Below, in pieces: positions 24,652-34,357 of a stretch of DNA of 62,894 bases. Below the pieces are notes generated by a model. It did not search any database, was not told the origin of the DNA, and worked only from the letters and a program-made list of their open reading frames with translations. Location: contig NZ_NASD01000015.1 of the NCBI RefSeq assembly GCF_002142155.1, positions 1 to 62,894 on the forward strand. Reading direction: 5' to 3'. This stretch comes from Gilliamella apis. GTDB taxonomy: Bacteria; Pseudomonadota; Gammaproteobacteria; Enterobacterales; Orbaceae. The position numbers and the translations under genes are program-made. Each line of letters opens with the position of its first letter. The stretch's first letter is position 1.

Positions 24652-26073
24652 TCAACTATCAATAACACCCATTTGGATATGATATTTTTTCACTTTATAT
24701 TGTAATGTCGTTCGTGAGATATTGAGTAATTTTGCCGCAGTAATAATTTTACCATTGGCTTGATTTAATGCATCAATGATAAGTTGCTTTTCATAGTTTT
24801 CAACTTGTTCAGTTAGATTGCCGGTTATCTCTTTAATATTTGGCTTTTCAAGCTTAGCTTCTTCTTGTGAAGAAGGGCTTGGAAGGTCAAATAACTCGTC
24901 ATCAAGAACAATTTGTTGTAATTCTCCTGGCTCATTTTGTAAAACCATACTACGGACGATAGCATTCTCTAGCATTCGTACATTACCTGGCCATGGAGCT
25001 GACATTAATTGCTGCAATGCATGTTCACTGATGCCGCTGATCACCATATTGACATCAGTTTTATGTTTATCGATAAAATATCGTGCCAATACAGGGATAT
25101 CTTCTTGTCTTTCCCGTAAGGCTGGAAGTTTGATTAAGCCAACATTTAATCGATAAAATAAGTCACTGCGCATTTTACCGCTTTTTAACAATTCCGCTGG
25201 AGACTCATTCATCGCCGCTACAATTCGTACATCAGCATATTTCTCTTTATTTCCACCTAAAGACCAATAGGTTTTTTCTTGCAAGAAGCGTAATAGTTTA
25301 CTTTGCATTTCAAGAGGCATAGCGTTGAGTTCATCAAGAAATAAAGTTCCGCCATTGGCCAGTTCAAGATAACCTTGACGATTTTCAGCGCCGGTAAAGG
25401 CCCCTTTGACTGTCCCAAATAAGGTACTTTCAATCAAGGTGGTTGGTAAAGCACTACAGTTAAGTGAAATAAACGCCTTGTCACGGCGATGGCTAGTTTG
25501 ATGAATTAATCTGGCAAATAGCTCTTTACCCGTACCTGTTTCACCAACAATTAATACCGGTACATCATTGCTGCCAAGAATATTGGTTTGATCGATAACT
25601 TCTTGCATTTTGTTCGACGCAAAAACAATTTCCGGTAGTGGTTGCTCTTTATTCTGATATAATTTTCTATTCAGGCGAAAAACCTGATCTTGCAGTTGTC
25701 TTACATTTGATAAATTACGACCTATTTCAACAGCGCCGATGATCGCTTTTTCATGATTATAAAGCGGTACTGTTGTGTGTTGATAATCAACTAATTTACC
25801 TACATGATTATAGTAAGTTTGATAAGTATCTTGATACTCCTTACCATGTAAAGCTTGTAGCATAGTACTATCTTCTTTTTTCAAATTAGGGTAAACTTTA
25901 AGCATTGGTTTACCGATGGCTTGCTCTATTGAATAACCATCAAGTTCTGCGCTTTCCTGATTGTAATAAATATATTTACCTTCTTTATCAATAATGGCCA
26001 TTGGCTGATGTATTAGATCAAAAAAATGTTTAAATATTTCCAATGCTTGTAATAATTCAGGATCAATTATCAT
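24652..26073 (-). CDS. Sigma-54 enhancer-binding regulator (PAS-AAA+-Fis)
   Basis: 473-residue activator of sigma-54 RNA polymerase. An N-terminal PAS domain (about 12-115, IDKEGKYIYYNQESAELDG) takes the place of a receiver, so it probably senses a ligand. The AAA+ domain (about 145-385) has Walker A GETGTGKE, the sigma-54 contact loop [25 protein letters not shown] and the WPGNVRMLENA sensor II region. The C-terminal Fis-type helix-turn-helix is AAKLLNISRTTLQYKVKKY. The architecture is RocR-like. It is divergent from the decarboxylase operon, whose promoter is a textbook sigma-54 site, so it very probably controls that operon. In Salmonella a similar regulator (STM2361, from memory) sits beside the same four genes. 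Confidence 0.9.
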   Translation of the reverse strand: MIIDPELLQALEIFKHFFDLIHQPMAIIDKEGKYIYYNQESAELDGYSIEQAIGKPMLKVYPNLKKEDSTMLQALHGKEYQDTYQTYYNHVGKLVDYQHTTVPLYNHEKAIIGAVEIGRNLSNVRQLQDQVFRLNRKLYQNKEQPLPEIVFASNKMQEVIDQTNILGSNDVPVLIVGETGTGKELFARLIHQTSHRRDKAFISLNCSALPTTLIESTLFGTVKGAFTGAENRQGYLELANGGTLFLDELNAMPLEMQSKLLRFLQEKTYWSLGGNKEKYADVRIVAAMNESPAELLKSGKMRSDLFYRLNVGLIKLPALRERQEDIPVLARYFIDKHKTDVNMVISGISEHALQQLMSAPWPGNVRMLENAIVRSMVLQNEPGELQQIVLDDELFDLPSPSSQEEAKLEKPNIKEITGNLTEQVENYEKQLIIDALNQANGKIITAAKLLNISRTTLQYKVKKYHIQMGVIDS

Positions 26074-26131
26074 GATTCTAAAGCCTTTTAAAAATTGGAT
26101 TATTGTTAAGTATAGCTAGCGTTGATTTAAA

Positions 26132-26173
26132 TATCTTTCAAGTATTACTAAAGATAGTGACAAATTTTCGTCA
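26132..26173. promoter_or_regulatory. Candidate upstream activator sites
   Basis: Two dyads lie about 85-125 bp upstream of the -24 element. The first is TATCTTT (26132-26138) with AAAGATA (26150-26156). The second is TGAC-N8-GTCA (26158-26173). Position suits binding of the divergently encoded enhancer-binding protein, but the motif for this regulator is not known to me. Confidence 0.4.
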
Positions 26174-26256
26174 GAAAAACATATTTCTTACTAAATGACT
26201 AGTATTTTATTTGTAATTATTTCGTTAAGATATTGATTATTTGTGTTTTTATAAGT

Positions 26257-26272
26257 TGGCACGTTGATTGCA
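26257..26272 (+). promoter_or_regulatory. Sigma-54 promoter of the decarboxylase operon
   Basis: TGGCACG-TTGA-TTGCA matches the -24/-12 consensus TGGCACG-N4-TTGCW at every position, with GG at 26258-26259 and GC at 26270-26271. It lies 60 bp before the ATG at 26332, giving a leader of about 45-50 nt, and points away from the regulator gene. Confidence 0.92.
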
Positions 26273-26331
26273 TTGTAAGTGAGTAATCTTTTTTACTTAC
26301 CTTTTTTATGTACTAATTAACTGGAGGTCAT

Positions 26332-27729
26332 ATGTCCGACACAATTATGTCAAATTATAACAAATTACGTACCGATCTAATAACAAAAGATCGTCGTTTT
26401 AGTGCTCAAAACGGCAAACTTTGTTTTGATGGTGTGAATTTGGAAGAATTAGCAAAGAAATATCCAACACCTTTCTATGTATTTTCTGAAAAAGAAATCG
26501 ATCGTAATATTCAGGAAATCAAAGATTCGTTCAAAGCTCATCCAAATACTAAGATTTTCTATGCGTCAAAAACCTGTTCAGTAATGGGTGTTCTTAAAGC
26601 GATTAAAGATGCAGGTATCTATGCAGAAGCGAACTCAATGTTTGAAGTGCGTAAATGTTTAGAAATTGGTTTTCCAGGTAGTCAAATTGTTTTCAACGGT
26701 GTGGTTAAAAAACCGGTTGATTTAGAATTTGCCATCCAAAACGATCTTTACATCATCAACGTTGATAGCTTATATGAATTAGATATCATCGATGAAATTT
26801 CACGTCGCTTAAAGAAAGTAGCCAATGTTTGTGTGCGTGTTGAACCAAATGTTCCATCAGCAACTCACGCAGAATTAGTTACTGCTTACCACGCTAAATC
26901 AGGTATCGATTTAGAACAAGCTGAAGAAACTTGTCGTCGTATTCTTGAAATGCCTTATGTGCATTTACGTGGTTTACATATGCACGTGGGTGACCAAGTG
27001 CCAGAAGCAGAACCATTTGCTAAAGCAACCAAAGTATTAGTTGATGAATCACGCCGTTTAGAAGAAGTTTTAGGCATTAAATTTGATTTAATCAACGTCG
27101 GTGGTGGTATTCCTGTTCCTTATAAATACGATGATGAAAATGGTAATCCATTACAAGACAACATGTATGCCGGTATTACCGCACAAGATTTCGCTGATGC
27201 GGTAATTAGTGAAGTTCACAAATGGCGTACAGACGTTGAAATCTGTATCGAACCAGGTCGTAAAGTTACCGGTTCAGCAGGTGTGCTTTTAACTGAAGTT
27301 GCTTGTGAAAAACGTAAAACTAACTACGATTTAGACGGTAACATTGAAGAACATGTTGAATGGAAATTTGTTGATGCTGGTTATAGTGTATTATCTGACA
27401 GCCAACACTTTGATTGGTTCTTCTATGTTTATGATGCGTCAAAAATTACTGAACAACATGATGAGTACATTAAATTAGCTGGTCCATTATGTGATGGTGG
27501 TGATTATTTCCACGTTGGTGTTAAAGGTGAAGAATTCTTATTACCTAAAGACACACAAATTGGCGATATCATTGCTTTCCTTGATGCTGGTGCTTATACC
27601 ATCGAAAGTCAAACGGTTTATAACAATCGCCCACGTACAGCTGTTGTTATGATCGATAAAGAAGGCAAAGACCGATTGATTCGCCGTGAAGACACTTACG
27701 AGGATATGGTTGGATACGACGTGTATTAA
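26332..27729 (+). CDS. dokD: Fold-III PLP decarboxylase, D-ornithine/D-lysine type
   Basis: 465-residue alanine-racemase-fold decarboxylase related to LysA. The PLP lysine is K80 (IFYASKTCS). HMHVGDQ replaces the HIGSQ of diaminopimelate decarboxylase, followed by [10 protein letters not shown] and [18 protein letters not shown]. Cys387 in LCDGGDYF is the dimer-interface active-site residue, and [14 protein letters not shown] follows. Gene context (sigma-54 regulator, exchanger, racemase, permease) matches the Salmonella STM2360 locus. From memory, that enzyme was shown to be a D-ornithine/D-lysine decarboxylase (DokD). The start ATG has GGAGG ideally placed. It could instead act on another diamino acid. 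Confidence 0.75.
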   Translation: MSDTIMSNYNKLRTDLITKDRRFSAQNGKLCFDGVNLEELAKKYPTPFYVFSEKEIDRNIQEIKDSFKAHPNTKIFYASKTCSVMGVLKAIKDAGIYAEANSMFEVRKCLEIGFPGSQIVFNGVVKKPVDLEFAIQNDLYIINVDSLYELDIIDEISRRLKKVANVCVRVEPNVPSATHAELVTAYHAKSGIDLEQAEETCRRILEMPYVHLRGLHMHVGDQVPEAEPFAKATKVLVDESRRLEEVLGIKFDLINVGGGIPVPYKYDDENGNPLQDNMYAGITAQDFADAVISEVHKWRTDVEICIEPGRKVTGSAGVLLTEVACEKRKTNYDLDGNIEEHVEWKFVDAGYSVLSDSQHFDWFFYVYDASKITEQHDEYIKLAGPLCDGGDYFHVGVKGEEFLLPKDTQIGDIIAFLDAGAYTIESQTVYNNRPRTAVVMIDKEGKDRLIRREDTYEDMVGYDVY

Positions 27730-27738
27730 TCATGAGCT

Positions 27739-27763
27739 ATCTGGGGCACTTAGTGCTCCAGAT
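27739..27763 (+). terminator. Intercistronic hairpin after the decarboxylase gene
   Basis: ATCTGGGGCAC (27739-27749) pairs with GTGCTCCAGAT (27753-27763), 11 pairs including one G-U, with a 3-nt loop. The following ATTATAAT is a weak tail, so partial termination or 3'-end protection of the decarboxylase message is more likely than full termination. Confidence 0.6.
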
Positions 27764-27784
27764 ATTATAATGTGAGGTTATTTT

Positions 27785-29197
27785 ATGAGTGATTCTAAAG
27801 ATTCAAGTTTACTTGGTATTAAAGACATTGTGTTTATGAATGTTATTGCCATACTAAGTTTACGTCAAATTCCTAATGTTGCTCCTTATGGAGCGTCAGC
27901 AATGGTGCTTTGGCTACTTGCTGCATTTTGTCTGTTTTTCCCATTAGCTATGGTTTGTGGTGAACTTTCTACTGGTTGGCCAAAAGATGGTGGGATATTT
28001 GTTTGGGTAAAAGAAGCGTTTGGTAAACGAATTGGCTGGATAGTAGTCGTTTGTTTCCTATTTTCATGCGTGCTTTTCTTCCCACTTATGTTGCAATTTG
28101 GCTTTACGGCAATTGGTTACATGTTTAGTCCTGAATTAGCACAGAATCAGGTGTTTATTGGTGTTGGCTCCATGGTGGTATTTTGGATCTTAACATTAAT
28201 GAATATCAAAGGGATGAAATGGACTAAAATCATTAACAGTGTTAGTGCATGGTTAGGGGTATTTATTCCTGCTGCTATTATCGTGTTATTAGCTATTGTC
28301 TGGTTAATGACAGGTCACCCAATGGCAACTGATTATAGTCATGTTAGTGATTGGATTCCAGATTTAAGTAGCTGGGATACTATTGTATTTTTATCAAGCA
28401 TGATGTTCGCTTTTGCTGGACTTGAAGTGGCACCAATGATTGCTGGTCGTACTCGTGATCCACAACGTGACTTCCCTAAAGCAATGGCAGTATCTGCAAT
28501 TGTTATTGTCGGTATCTATATGATTGGTACTTGGGCAATTAATACTTTATTACCTGCTGCTGATACTGATATTGTTGCCGGTGTAATGCAAGCGATGGAA
28601 GCTGCCGCTCAAGAGTTACATATGCCTTGGTTATTACCTGTAATGGCAATCTGTTTATTCTTTGGTGCATTGGGTCAAATTAACTCATGGTTAGTTGGTC
28701 CTATCTATATGTTACAAGAAGCATCAAAAGAAGATAATTTACTTGGCGAACGTATTGGTCGTTTACATCCGGTATATCAAACACCAGCATTTGCTTTAGT
28801 TATCCAAGCAATCATTGTAACGGTACTTTGTTTCTCAACATTCGTATCACCAAGTATTGCTGCTGCATATTGGATGTTAACTGCATTAACAACCATTTGT
28901 TACTTTATCCCTTATTTAGTGATGTTTATTGCTTACTATCGCTTACGTATTACTCAACCAGATGTACCACGTAGCTTTAAGATCCCAGGTAAAGTATTAC
29001 CAATTGTTTTACCAGGTTTAGGATTCTTATCTACATTATTTGCGGTGATCTTAGTGTTTATTCCACCAGCACAAATCGATATGGGTGGATATGTTGAGTA
29101 CATCGCGAAAATTGTTGGTGGTGCAGTGCTTGCAATTGTGTTAGCTGAATGGATATACCATCGCGCACAAAAACGTAATCGCTTGCAACAACAATAA
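27785..29197 (+). CDS. APC-superfamily amino acid exchanger, GadC-like
   Basis: 470-residue, 12-helix transporter of the amino acid-polyamine-organocation superfamily. It resembles the glutamate:GABA antiporter group: VCGELSTGWPKDGGIFVWV near helix 2-3, FAGLEVAPMIAGRTRDPQRD in the middle, SWLVGPIYMLQEASKE, and a tail RSFKIPGKVLPIVLP then FIPPAQIDMGGYVEYI. Such antiporters pair with decarboxylases to import substrate and export the amine. It lies 55 bp after the decarboxylase gene in the sigma-54 operon, so ornithine/putrescine or lysine/cadaverine exchange is a reasonable inference. Confidence 0.82.
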   Translation: MSDSKDSSLLGIKDIVFMNVIAILSLRQIPNVAPYGASAMVLWLLAAFCLFFPLAMVCGELSTGWPKDGGIFVWVKEAFGKRIGWIVVVCFLFSCVLFFPLMLQFGFTAIGYMFSPELAQNQVFIGVGSMVVFWILTLMNIKGMKWTKIINSVSAWLGVFIPAAIIVLLAIVWLMTGHPMATDYSHVSDWIPDLSSWDTIVFLSSMMFAFAGLEVAPMIAGRTRDPQRDFPKAMAVSAIVIVGIYMIGTWAINTLLPAADTDIVAGVMQAMEAAAQELHMPWLLPVMAICLFFGALGQINSWLVGPIYMLQEASKEDNLLGERIGRLHPVYQTPAFALVIQAIIVTVLCFSTFVSPSIAAAYWMLTALTTICYFIPYLVMFIAYYRLRITQPDVPRSFKIPGKVLPIVLPGLGFLSTLFAVILVFIPPAQIDMGGYVEYIAKIVGGAVLAIVLAEWIYHRAQKRNRLQQQ

Positions 29198-29215
29198 GAT
29201 ATAGAGGAGTAATTT

Positions 29216-30322
29216 ATGTACAAACCTATATTAGAAATTGATTTAGGTAAATTAAAAGACAATGCTCGTGTTGAAAAAGAGCTATTAGCTAAACACGGTA
29301 TTGAAGTGATGGCTGTAAATAAAGTTTTTGATGGTTGCGTTGAAACTGCCAAAGCAGTTCTTGATGGCGGTATTGATGTTATTGCTGAATCAAGAACCTA
29401 CAATTTGAAGAAACTTAAAGATGCTTTAAATTGTAAAACTTGTTTACTACGTAGTCCTTGTTTAAGCGAGATCAGCGAAGTAGTGAAATATGCTGATATT
29501 AGCTTGAACAGTGAAAAACAAGTTATTCAAGCACTTTCTGATGAAGCGGTAAAACAGCAAAAAGTCCATCAAGTCCTATTAATGGTTGATATGGGGGATT
29601 TACGCGAAGGGATTTGGTTTGAACATCTAGACGATATTATCGAAACGGTCAAACTGATCCTTTCTTTACCCGGTGTTGAGCTTTATGGGCTTGGTACTAA
29701 CTTTAACTGCTATGGAACTGTGCTACCGACAGTGAAAAATGGTGTAGATTTTTTACACATAGCACGCAAAGTAGAAGAAGCTTGTAATATCAAGATCAAA
29801 TATCTATCTGCTGGTAACTGTACAAGTTACCATCTACTTGATAAAGGGATCTGGCCAGAAGGGCTTAATCACATCCGTATTGGTGGTTTACATGAGTTTG
29901 GTATTGAGTATGTGGATATGAAATATCTTGATGAGTTTCATCACTCAAATAAACCTGTCGAGAAAGCTTGTAGTGACATGTATAAATTATATGCACAAGT
30001 TATCGAACTTAATAGTAAACCTACCGTGCCTGTTGGTGAATTAGGTGTTGATGCCTTTTTGAACAGCAAAACTTTTGTTGATCACGGTACTCGTAAACGA
30101 GCTTTGCTTGCTTTTGGTCGTCAAGATGTGCCTTCGGAAAGCTGTGTACCGGTTAATGATAACATTACGGTATTAGGTCAAACGAGTGATCATACTATCG
30201 TTGATATTGAAGATGTTTCTGAAACATTGAGAGTTGGCGATATGATCGTTTTTGAGCTTGATTACACAGCTCTGCTTATGGCTTGCCAAACCAACGGCGT
30301 AGAAAAACGATTTGTTTATTAA
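29216..30322 (+). CDS. Alanine/ornithine-racemase-family PLP enzyme
   Basis: 368-residue fold-III PLP protein of the alanine racemase N-terminal family, closest in character to clostridial ornithine racemase. The PLP lysine is K36 in VMAVNKVFDG. MVDMGDLREGIW (about 122-133) is typical of that subgroup. YLSAGNCTSYHLL and HIRIGGLHEFGIE contribute phosphate and substrate contacts. It starts 19 bp after the exchanger gene. Beside a D-ornithine/D-lysine decarboxylase, it most plausibly interconverts L- and D-ornithine or lysine. True alanine racemase is less likely because the usual AVVKANAYG motif is absent. Confidence 0.78.
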   Translation: MYKPILEIDLGKLKDNARVEKELLAKHGIEVMAVNKVFDGCVETAKAVLDGGIDVIAESRTYNLKKLKDALNCKTCLLRSPCLSEISEVVKYADISLNSEKQVIQALSDEAVKQQKVHQVLLMVDMGDLREGIWFEHLDDIIETVKLILSLPGVELYGLGTNFNCYGTVLPTVKNGVDFLHIARKVEEACNIKIKYLSAGNCTSYHLLDKGIWPEGLNHIRIGGLHEFGIEYVDMKYLDEFHHSNKPVEKACSDMYKLYAQVIELNSKPTVPVGELGVDAFLNSKTFVDHGTRKRALLAFGRQDVPSESCVPVNDNITVLGQTSDHTIVDIEDVSETLRVGDMIVFELDYTALLMACQTNGVEKRFVY

Positions 30323-30331
30323 TATATAACT

Positions 30332-30351
30332 GCTGCTGGGCAACCAGCAGC
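30332..30351 (+). terminator. Intercistronic hairpin after the racemase gene
   Basis: Perfect 8-bp stem GCTGCTGG (30332-30339) and CCAGCAGC (30344-30351) with loop GCAA, 10 nt after the racemase stop. There is no T-tract, so it is more likely an mRNA stability or attenuation element than a full stop. Confidence 0.55.
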
Positions 30352-30376
30352 TATTATTGATTACTAGGCGGTTTAC

Positions 30377-31780
30377 ATGGCAACATCAGAACCTCAAGAA
30401 AGTCCTTATCCCAGTACTTTAAAGAAAAACTTAAAGAATCGTCATTTATTGATGATTTCCTTAGGTGGTTCAATTGGTACCGGATTATTTATTGGTATTG
30501 CAGCGCCACTTAGCACGGTTGGGCCTTTAGGGACCATTATCGCGTATCTACTTGCCGGCAGTATTATGCTGTCAACCATGCTTTGCTTAGGTGAACTTTC
30601 TTGTGCATTCCCTCATGCAGGGTCTTTCCAGCATTATGCATTAATGTTTATTCCACATCCTATCTGGAGTTATACTATTGGCTGGTTATATTGGTTAAGC
30701 TGGGTACTATCTATGGCTGCTGACTTAACAGCGGCGTCTATGATTGCTCATCAAGTTTTTTCCTCTATTCCTATCTACATTCTTAGTCTAATTATTCTAA
30801 CTGTTATCACTTGTGTTCATTTAACCTCTGTTCGTGCTTTTGGTGAAAGTGAATACTGGTTTTCAACGATTAAAGTATTAGCTATTATTGCGTTTATTGC
30901 AGTTGGTATATATCTACTTTATCAACAATATAATCAAACGCATGAGTTACCTACCTTTAAAACCGATCAAGGTTGGTTCCCTAATGGCTTTTTATCCATC
31001 TTTGTTTGTATGACTATTGTGACTTATTCATTTCAGGGGGTGGAATTAATTGGTAGTGCCGCCGGTGAAGCGCAATCACCTCAAACGGTATTACCGAAAA
31101 TTATCACCGGTGTGGCGTTTCGGATAATTTTGTTTTATGTGTTAGCGATTGCCGTGTTAGCACTGATTTATCCTTATGGTACAACACATGATGAAATTAG
31201 CCCATTTGTTTGGGTATTTAATAAAGCGGGAATTAACTTTGCTTCTTATGCGATGCTGTTTGTTATCTTTTGTGCGGCGATTTCGGCTGCTAATTCGGCG
31301 GTTTATGCCAGTTCGCGAATGTTATGGTCGATGGCTCAGGATAATTTAGCGCCAAAATCTTTTTCAAAAGTGAATAAACGTGGCGTGCCAACCAAAGGAA
31401 TATTATTTATTGCTATTATTGCTTTAGTTTCGCTATTTTCCAAGTATATCGCAGCTGAAAAATTATACCTCTATTTAGTAGCAAGTACCGGACAAGTTGG
31501 CTGTTTTGCTTGGATTATTATTGCTTGGTGTCAGTATCAATTTCGCAAAGGAGTAAATGAAGGTAAATACAGTAAAGATATGATTAAATTTAAATCCCCA
31601 CTATTTCCTTGGTTAGCGATGATCTCTATTACCGTTAACATTATTATTATTGTTGGCGTCTGGTTTGGTGAGTCAGGGCATTTTATTTTATTATCAGAAG
31701 TGCTTTTAATTTTTGTTATCTTAGTTTCATACTACTTTTTTAAAAAACGAAAAGTTAAGTTGGATAACCAAATAGATTAA
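30377..31780 (+). CDS. Amino acid permease, LysP/AAT-like
   Basis: 467-residue, 12-helix permease of the amino acid transporter (AAT) family. It begins with a hydrophilic tail, then LKNRHLLMISLGGSIGTGLF (about 20-39), the helix-1 signature of LysP-type permeases. SVRAFGESEYWFSTIKV and TYSFQGVELIGSAAGEAQ are further family motifs. It is the last gene of the sigma-54 operon and a second transporter alongside the GadC-like exchanger, suggesting one carries the amino acid in and the other exchanges it for the amine. Substrate specificity cannot be fixed by eye. Confidence 0.82.
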   Translation: MATSEPQESPYPSTLKKNLKNRHLLMISLGGSIGTGLFIGIAAPLSTVGPLGTIIAYLLAGSIMLSTMLCLGELSCAFPHAGSFQHYALMFIPHPIWSYTIGWLYWLSWVLSMAADLTAASMIAHQVFSSIPIYILSLIILTVITCVHLTSVRAFGESEYWFSTIKVLAIIAFIAVGIYLLYQQYNQTHELPTFKTDQGWFPNGFLSIFVCMTIVTYSFQGVELIGSAAGEAQSPQTVLPKIITGVAFRIILFYVLAIAVLALIYPYGTTHDEISPFVWVFNKAGINFASYAMLFVIFCAAISAANSAVYASSRMLWSMAQDNLAPKSFSKVNKRGVPTKGILFIAIIALVSLFSKYIAAEKLYLYLVASTGQVGCFAWIIIAWCQYQFRKGVNEGKYSKDMIKFKSPLFPWLAMISITVNIIIIVGVWFGESGHFILLSEVLLIFVILVSYYFFKKRKVKLDNQID

Positions 31781-31796
31781 TCATATTCATTATATA

Positions 31797-31831
31797 TGTA
31801 ATCACCTAATGATTAATTATCGGTGATTACA
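31797..31831. terminator. Hairpin between convergent permease and marC genes
   Basis: Perfect 10-bp stem TGTAATCACC (31797-31806) and GGTGATTACA (31822-31831) with a 15-nt AT-rich loop. It is symmetrically placed to stop both the permease operon and the minus-strand marC gene. Confidence 0.6.
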
Positions 31832-31896
31832 TACAATCAAATATTAATATTTGCTGACAATACGCAAATTCTATTTCTAACCTATTGTTAGCCAAA

Positions 31897-32502
31897 TTAT
31901 TTTAAGAATGCACAGACACCTGTAAATACCACTTGCGCTGCTATAGCTGATATTAATAATCCGGTTAGTTTTGATAGAATAGCAATACCGGTATTTTTTA
32001 ATACTTTAGCAATGCTTTTGGCACATAGTAACATGGCGTAAATACCACTCGAGGCAATCAATAACGAAAGCGCGCCAATCAGATTTTGCATAATACCAAC
32101 TGAACTCGTTCCCATAACAATGATAGTACCGATGGATGCCGGCCCCATACATAGCGGTATTGCTAATGGCACGACACTAATATCATCATCGTCACTATGA
32201 ATTTTATTTTTTTCCGGTGAATCATTCATTAAAGCAACAGCGGTAATAAACAGTAATGCTCCCGAGCCAATTCTAAACGCATCGAGTGTAAAACCGAATA
32301 CACTAAACATGGCATTACCAAAAAAGAATAGCACAATACCAATAATGAACACCGCACACGATGTTTTAAGTGCCGTTTTACGGCGTTGTGCTTCATCATA
32401 CTGCTTAGTGCCACTTAAAAATGCACTTAGCACAGCTGGTGGCGTCATCAATGCAAATAACTTGGTTGTGGTGGCAAGAATCTCAACAAGATAGTTGTCC
32501 AT
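31897..32502 (-). CDS. MarC-family integral membrane protein
   Basis: 201-residue protein with six predicted membrane segments (MarC/UPF0056 family; E. coli members YhgN, YchE, MarC). The conserved second-half motif PLAIPLCMGPASIGTIIV is clear. The first segment has TTTKLFALMTPPAVLSAFLS, where relatives usually carry a DPLGN-like motif, so it belongs to a divergent subgroup. The frame extends far upstream in a hydrophobic non-family stretch. The ATG at 32502 is chosen because AAGGTAAC lies just before it and family homology starts there. The family has no established function. Confidence 0.8.
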   Translation of the reverse strand: MDNYLVEILATTTKLFALMTPPAVLSAFLSGTKQYDEAQRRKTALKTSCAVFIIGIVLFFFGNAMFSVFGFTLDAFRIGSGALLFITAVALMNDSPEKNKIHSDDDDISVVPLAIPLCMGPASIGTIIVMGTSSVGIMQNLIGALSLLIASSGIYAMLLCAKSIAKVLKNTGIAILSKLTGLLISAIAAQVVFTGVCAFLK

Positions 32503-32581
32503 AGTGTTACCTTTTTTTATCACTGGATGTTGCTTGAAATGTGTCAACGATTGTTGGCGGGAATGAACTATAATACCCATA

Positions 32582-32612
32582 AAAACGGTCACCATAAAGG
32601 TGACCTTTTTAA
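32582..32612 (-). terminator. Terminator of the rpsP-rimM-trmD-rplS operon
   Basis: Read on the minus strand: GGTCACC, loop TTTAT, GGTGACC, then GTTTTT. The stem is formed by 32587-32593 and 32599-32605. It lies about 50 nt past the rplS stop. An A-run on the other side makes it symmetrical. Confidence 0.85.
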
Positions 32613-32656
32613 TTGGATATATTTTAATTAGTTTATTAAATATGAACCAATTGGAA

Positions 32657-33025
<369 letters not shown>

Positions 33026-33038
33026 TTATACTGAAATA

Positions 33039-33791
33039 TTATTGGCTCGGTTTATCACGATATTCCTGTTGGAATTCAGCGAGTAAACGTTGCTCTTCAT
33101 CAGTCAGAGCTAGATTTTCAAGAAGATCTTCTCTTCTCAACCAAGTTCGTCCTAGTGATTGTTTTAATCGCCAACGACGAATCGCTTCATGGTGACCAGA
33201 CATTAATACATCGGGCACCGCCATTCCATCTAACACCTCTGGACGAGTATAGTGAGGGCAATCAAGTAAACCGTTAGCAAAAGAGTCTTCTTCTGCTGAT
33301 GATTCATGATTTAATACACCCGGAATAAATCTGGCTAATGCATCAATCATTGTCATCGCCGGTAATTCACCGCCACTTAACACGTAATCCCCAATTGACC
33401 ATTCTTCATCAATTTCGGTTTGGATAACGCGTTCATCTATACCTTCGTATCGTCCACAAATCAAAATCAATTTTTGATATTGTGACAACTCGCAAACTCC
33501 CTGTTGGTTTAATTTGCGCCCTTGTGGGGAAAGATAGATTACTTTAGTATCTTCACCTGCTACAGCTTTGGCTGCATGAATCGCATCTCTAAGTGGTTGT
33601 ACCATCATTAACATGCCGGGACCACCACCATAAGGTCTATCGTCGACAGTCTTATGCTTATCATGCGCAAAATCGCGCGGGTTCCAATAATCTACTGTTA
33701 ACAGCCCATTTTTAACGGCTCGACCAGTTACGCCATAACAGGTAATAGCTTGGAACATTTCGGGAAAAAGGCTAATTACGCCAATCCACAT
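33039..33791 (-). CDS. trmD: tRNA (guanine-N1)-methyltransferase TrmD
   Basis: 250-residue SPOUT-class methyltransferase making m1G37 in tRNAs, which prevents +1 frameshifting. Recognisable segments are [40 protein letters not shown] (substrate loop), [13 protein letters not shown] and [19 protein letters not shown] (the trefoil knot). Length is typical (E. coli 255). AAGG precedes the ATG. Confidence 0.97.
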   Translation of the reverse strand: MWIGVISLFPEMFQAITCYGVTGRAVKNGLLTVDYWNPRDFAHDKHKTVDDRPYGGGPGMLMMVQPLRDAIHAAKAVAGEDTKVIYLSPQGRKLNQQGVCELSQYQKLILICGRYEGIDERVIQTEIDEEWSIGDYVLSGGELPAMTMIDALARFIPGVLNHESSAEEDSFANGLLDCPHYTRPEVLDGMAVPDVLMSGHHEAIRRWRLKQSLGRTWLRREDLLENLALTDEEQRLLAEFQQEYRDKPSQ

Positions 33792-33807
33792 ATTCTTACC
33801 TTACCAA

Positions 33808-34338
33808 TTAAAATGCAGGATCCCAATCGACCACAATCATTTTTGTTGTTAAATCAACTTGTTTAATAAATTGTTCTTCAACAAAAGGGATTAAACGTTC
33901 TGTTGCTCCAAATGCATCTTTTAGATTTGCTTTAACAACCAATACATCATTAGAACCGGTTTCCATTAAATCAGTTACCTGACCTAAGTCATAACCATTA
34001 ACTGTTTTTACTCGACAGCCAATCAAATCTTTCCAATAAAAATCACCTTGATTTAGTTCAGGCAATTTCTCAGCATCAACAAATACTTCAGCATTCGTTA
34101 ACGCATTAGCTTGGTCGCGATCATCAACGCCTTTGAGTTTAACAATCATGTCCTGATTATGCGGTTTAAAGCTCTCAACGACTACTTCTTGCCATTTACC
34201 AGCACGCTGGATATACCAAGGTTTGTAATCAAAAATACTATCTGGAAATTCTGTAAACGAAAAAATCCTGAGCCATCCACGAATGCCGTAGCTTGAACCA
34301 AGTTTACCCACAACAATTAGATTCTCAGTATTCATCAT
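33808..34338 (-). CDS. rimM: Ribosome maturation factor RimM
   Basis: About 176-residue RimM, which binds S19 and helps mature the 30S head. N-terminal RimM barrel: [21 protein letters not shown]-terminal PRC barrel: [20 protein letters not shown], ending [11 protein letters not shown], nearly identical to E. coli. The frame begins with GTG-ATG-ATG; I chose the first ATG (34338) because ATG is preferred, but the start is not decided by a clear ribosome-binding site. Confidence 0.95.
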   Translation of the reverse strand: MMNTENLIVVGKLGSSYGIRGWLRIFSFTEFPDSIFDYKPWYIQRAGKWQEVVVESFKPHNQDMIVKLKGVDDRDQANALTNAEVFVDAEKLPELNQGDFYWKDLIGCRVKTVNGYDLGQVTDLMETGSNDVLVVKANLKDAFGATERLIPFVEEQFIKQVDLTTKMIVVDWDPAF

Positions 34339-34357
34339 CACAGTTACTATTACTTAA

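Noticed and set aside
28954..29352. Minus-strand frame spanning the exchanger/racemase junction
   Set aside because: It covers the end of one clear gene and the start of another, both on the plus strand, with no family signature.
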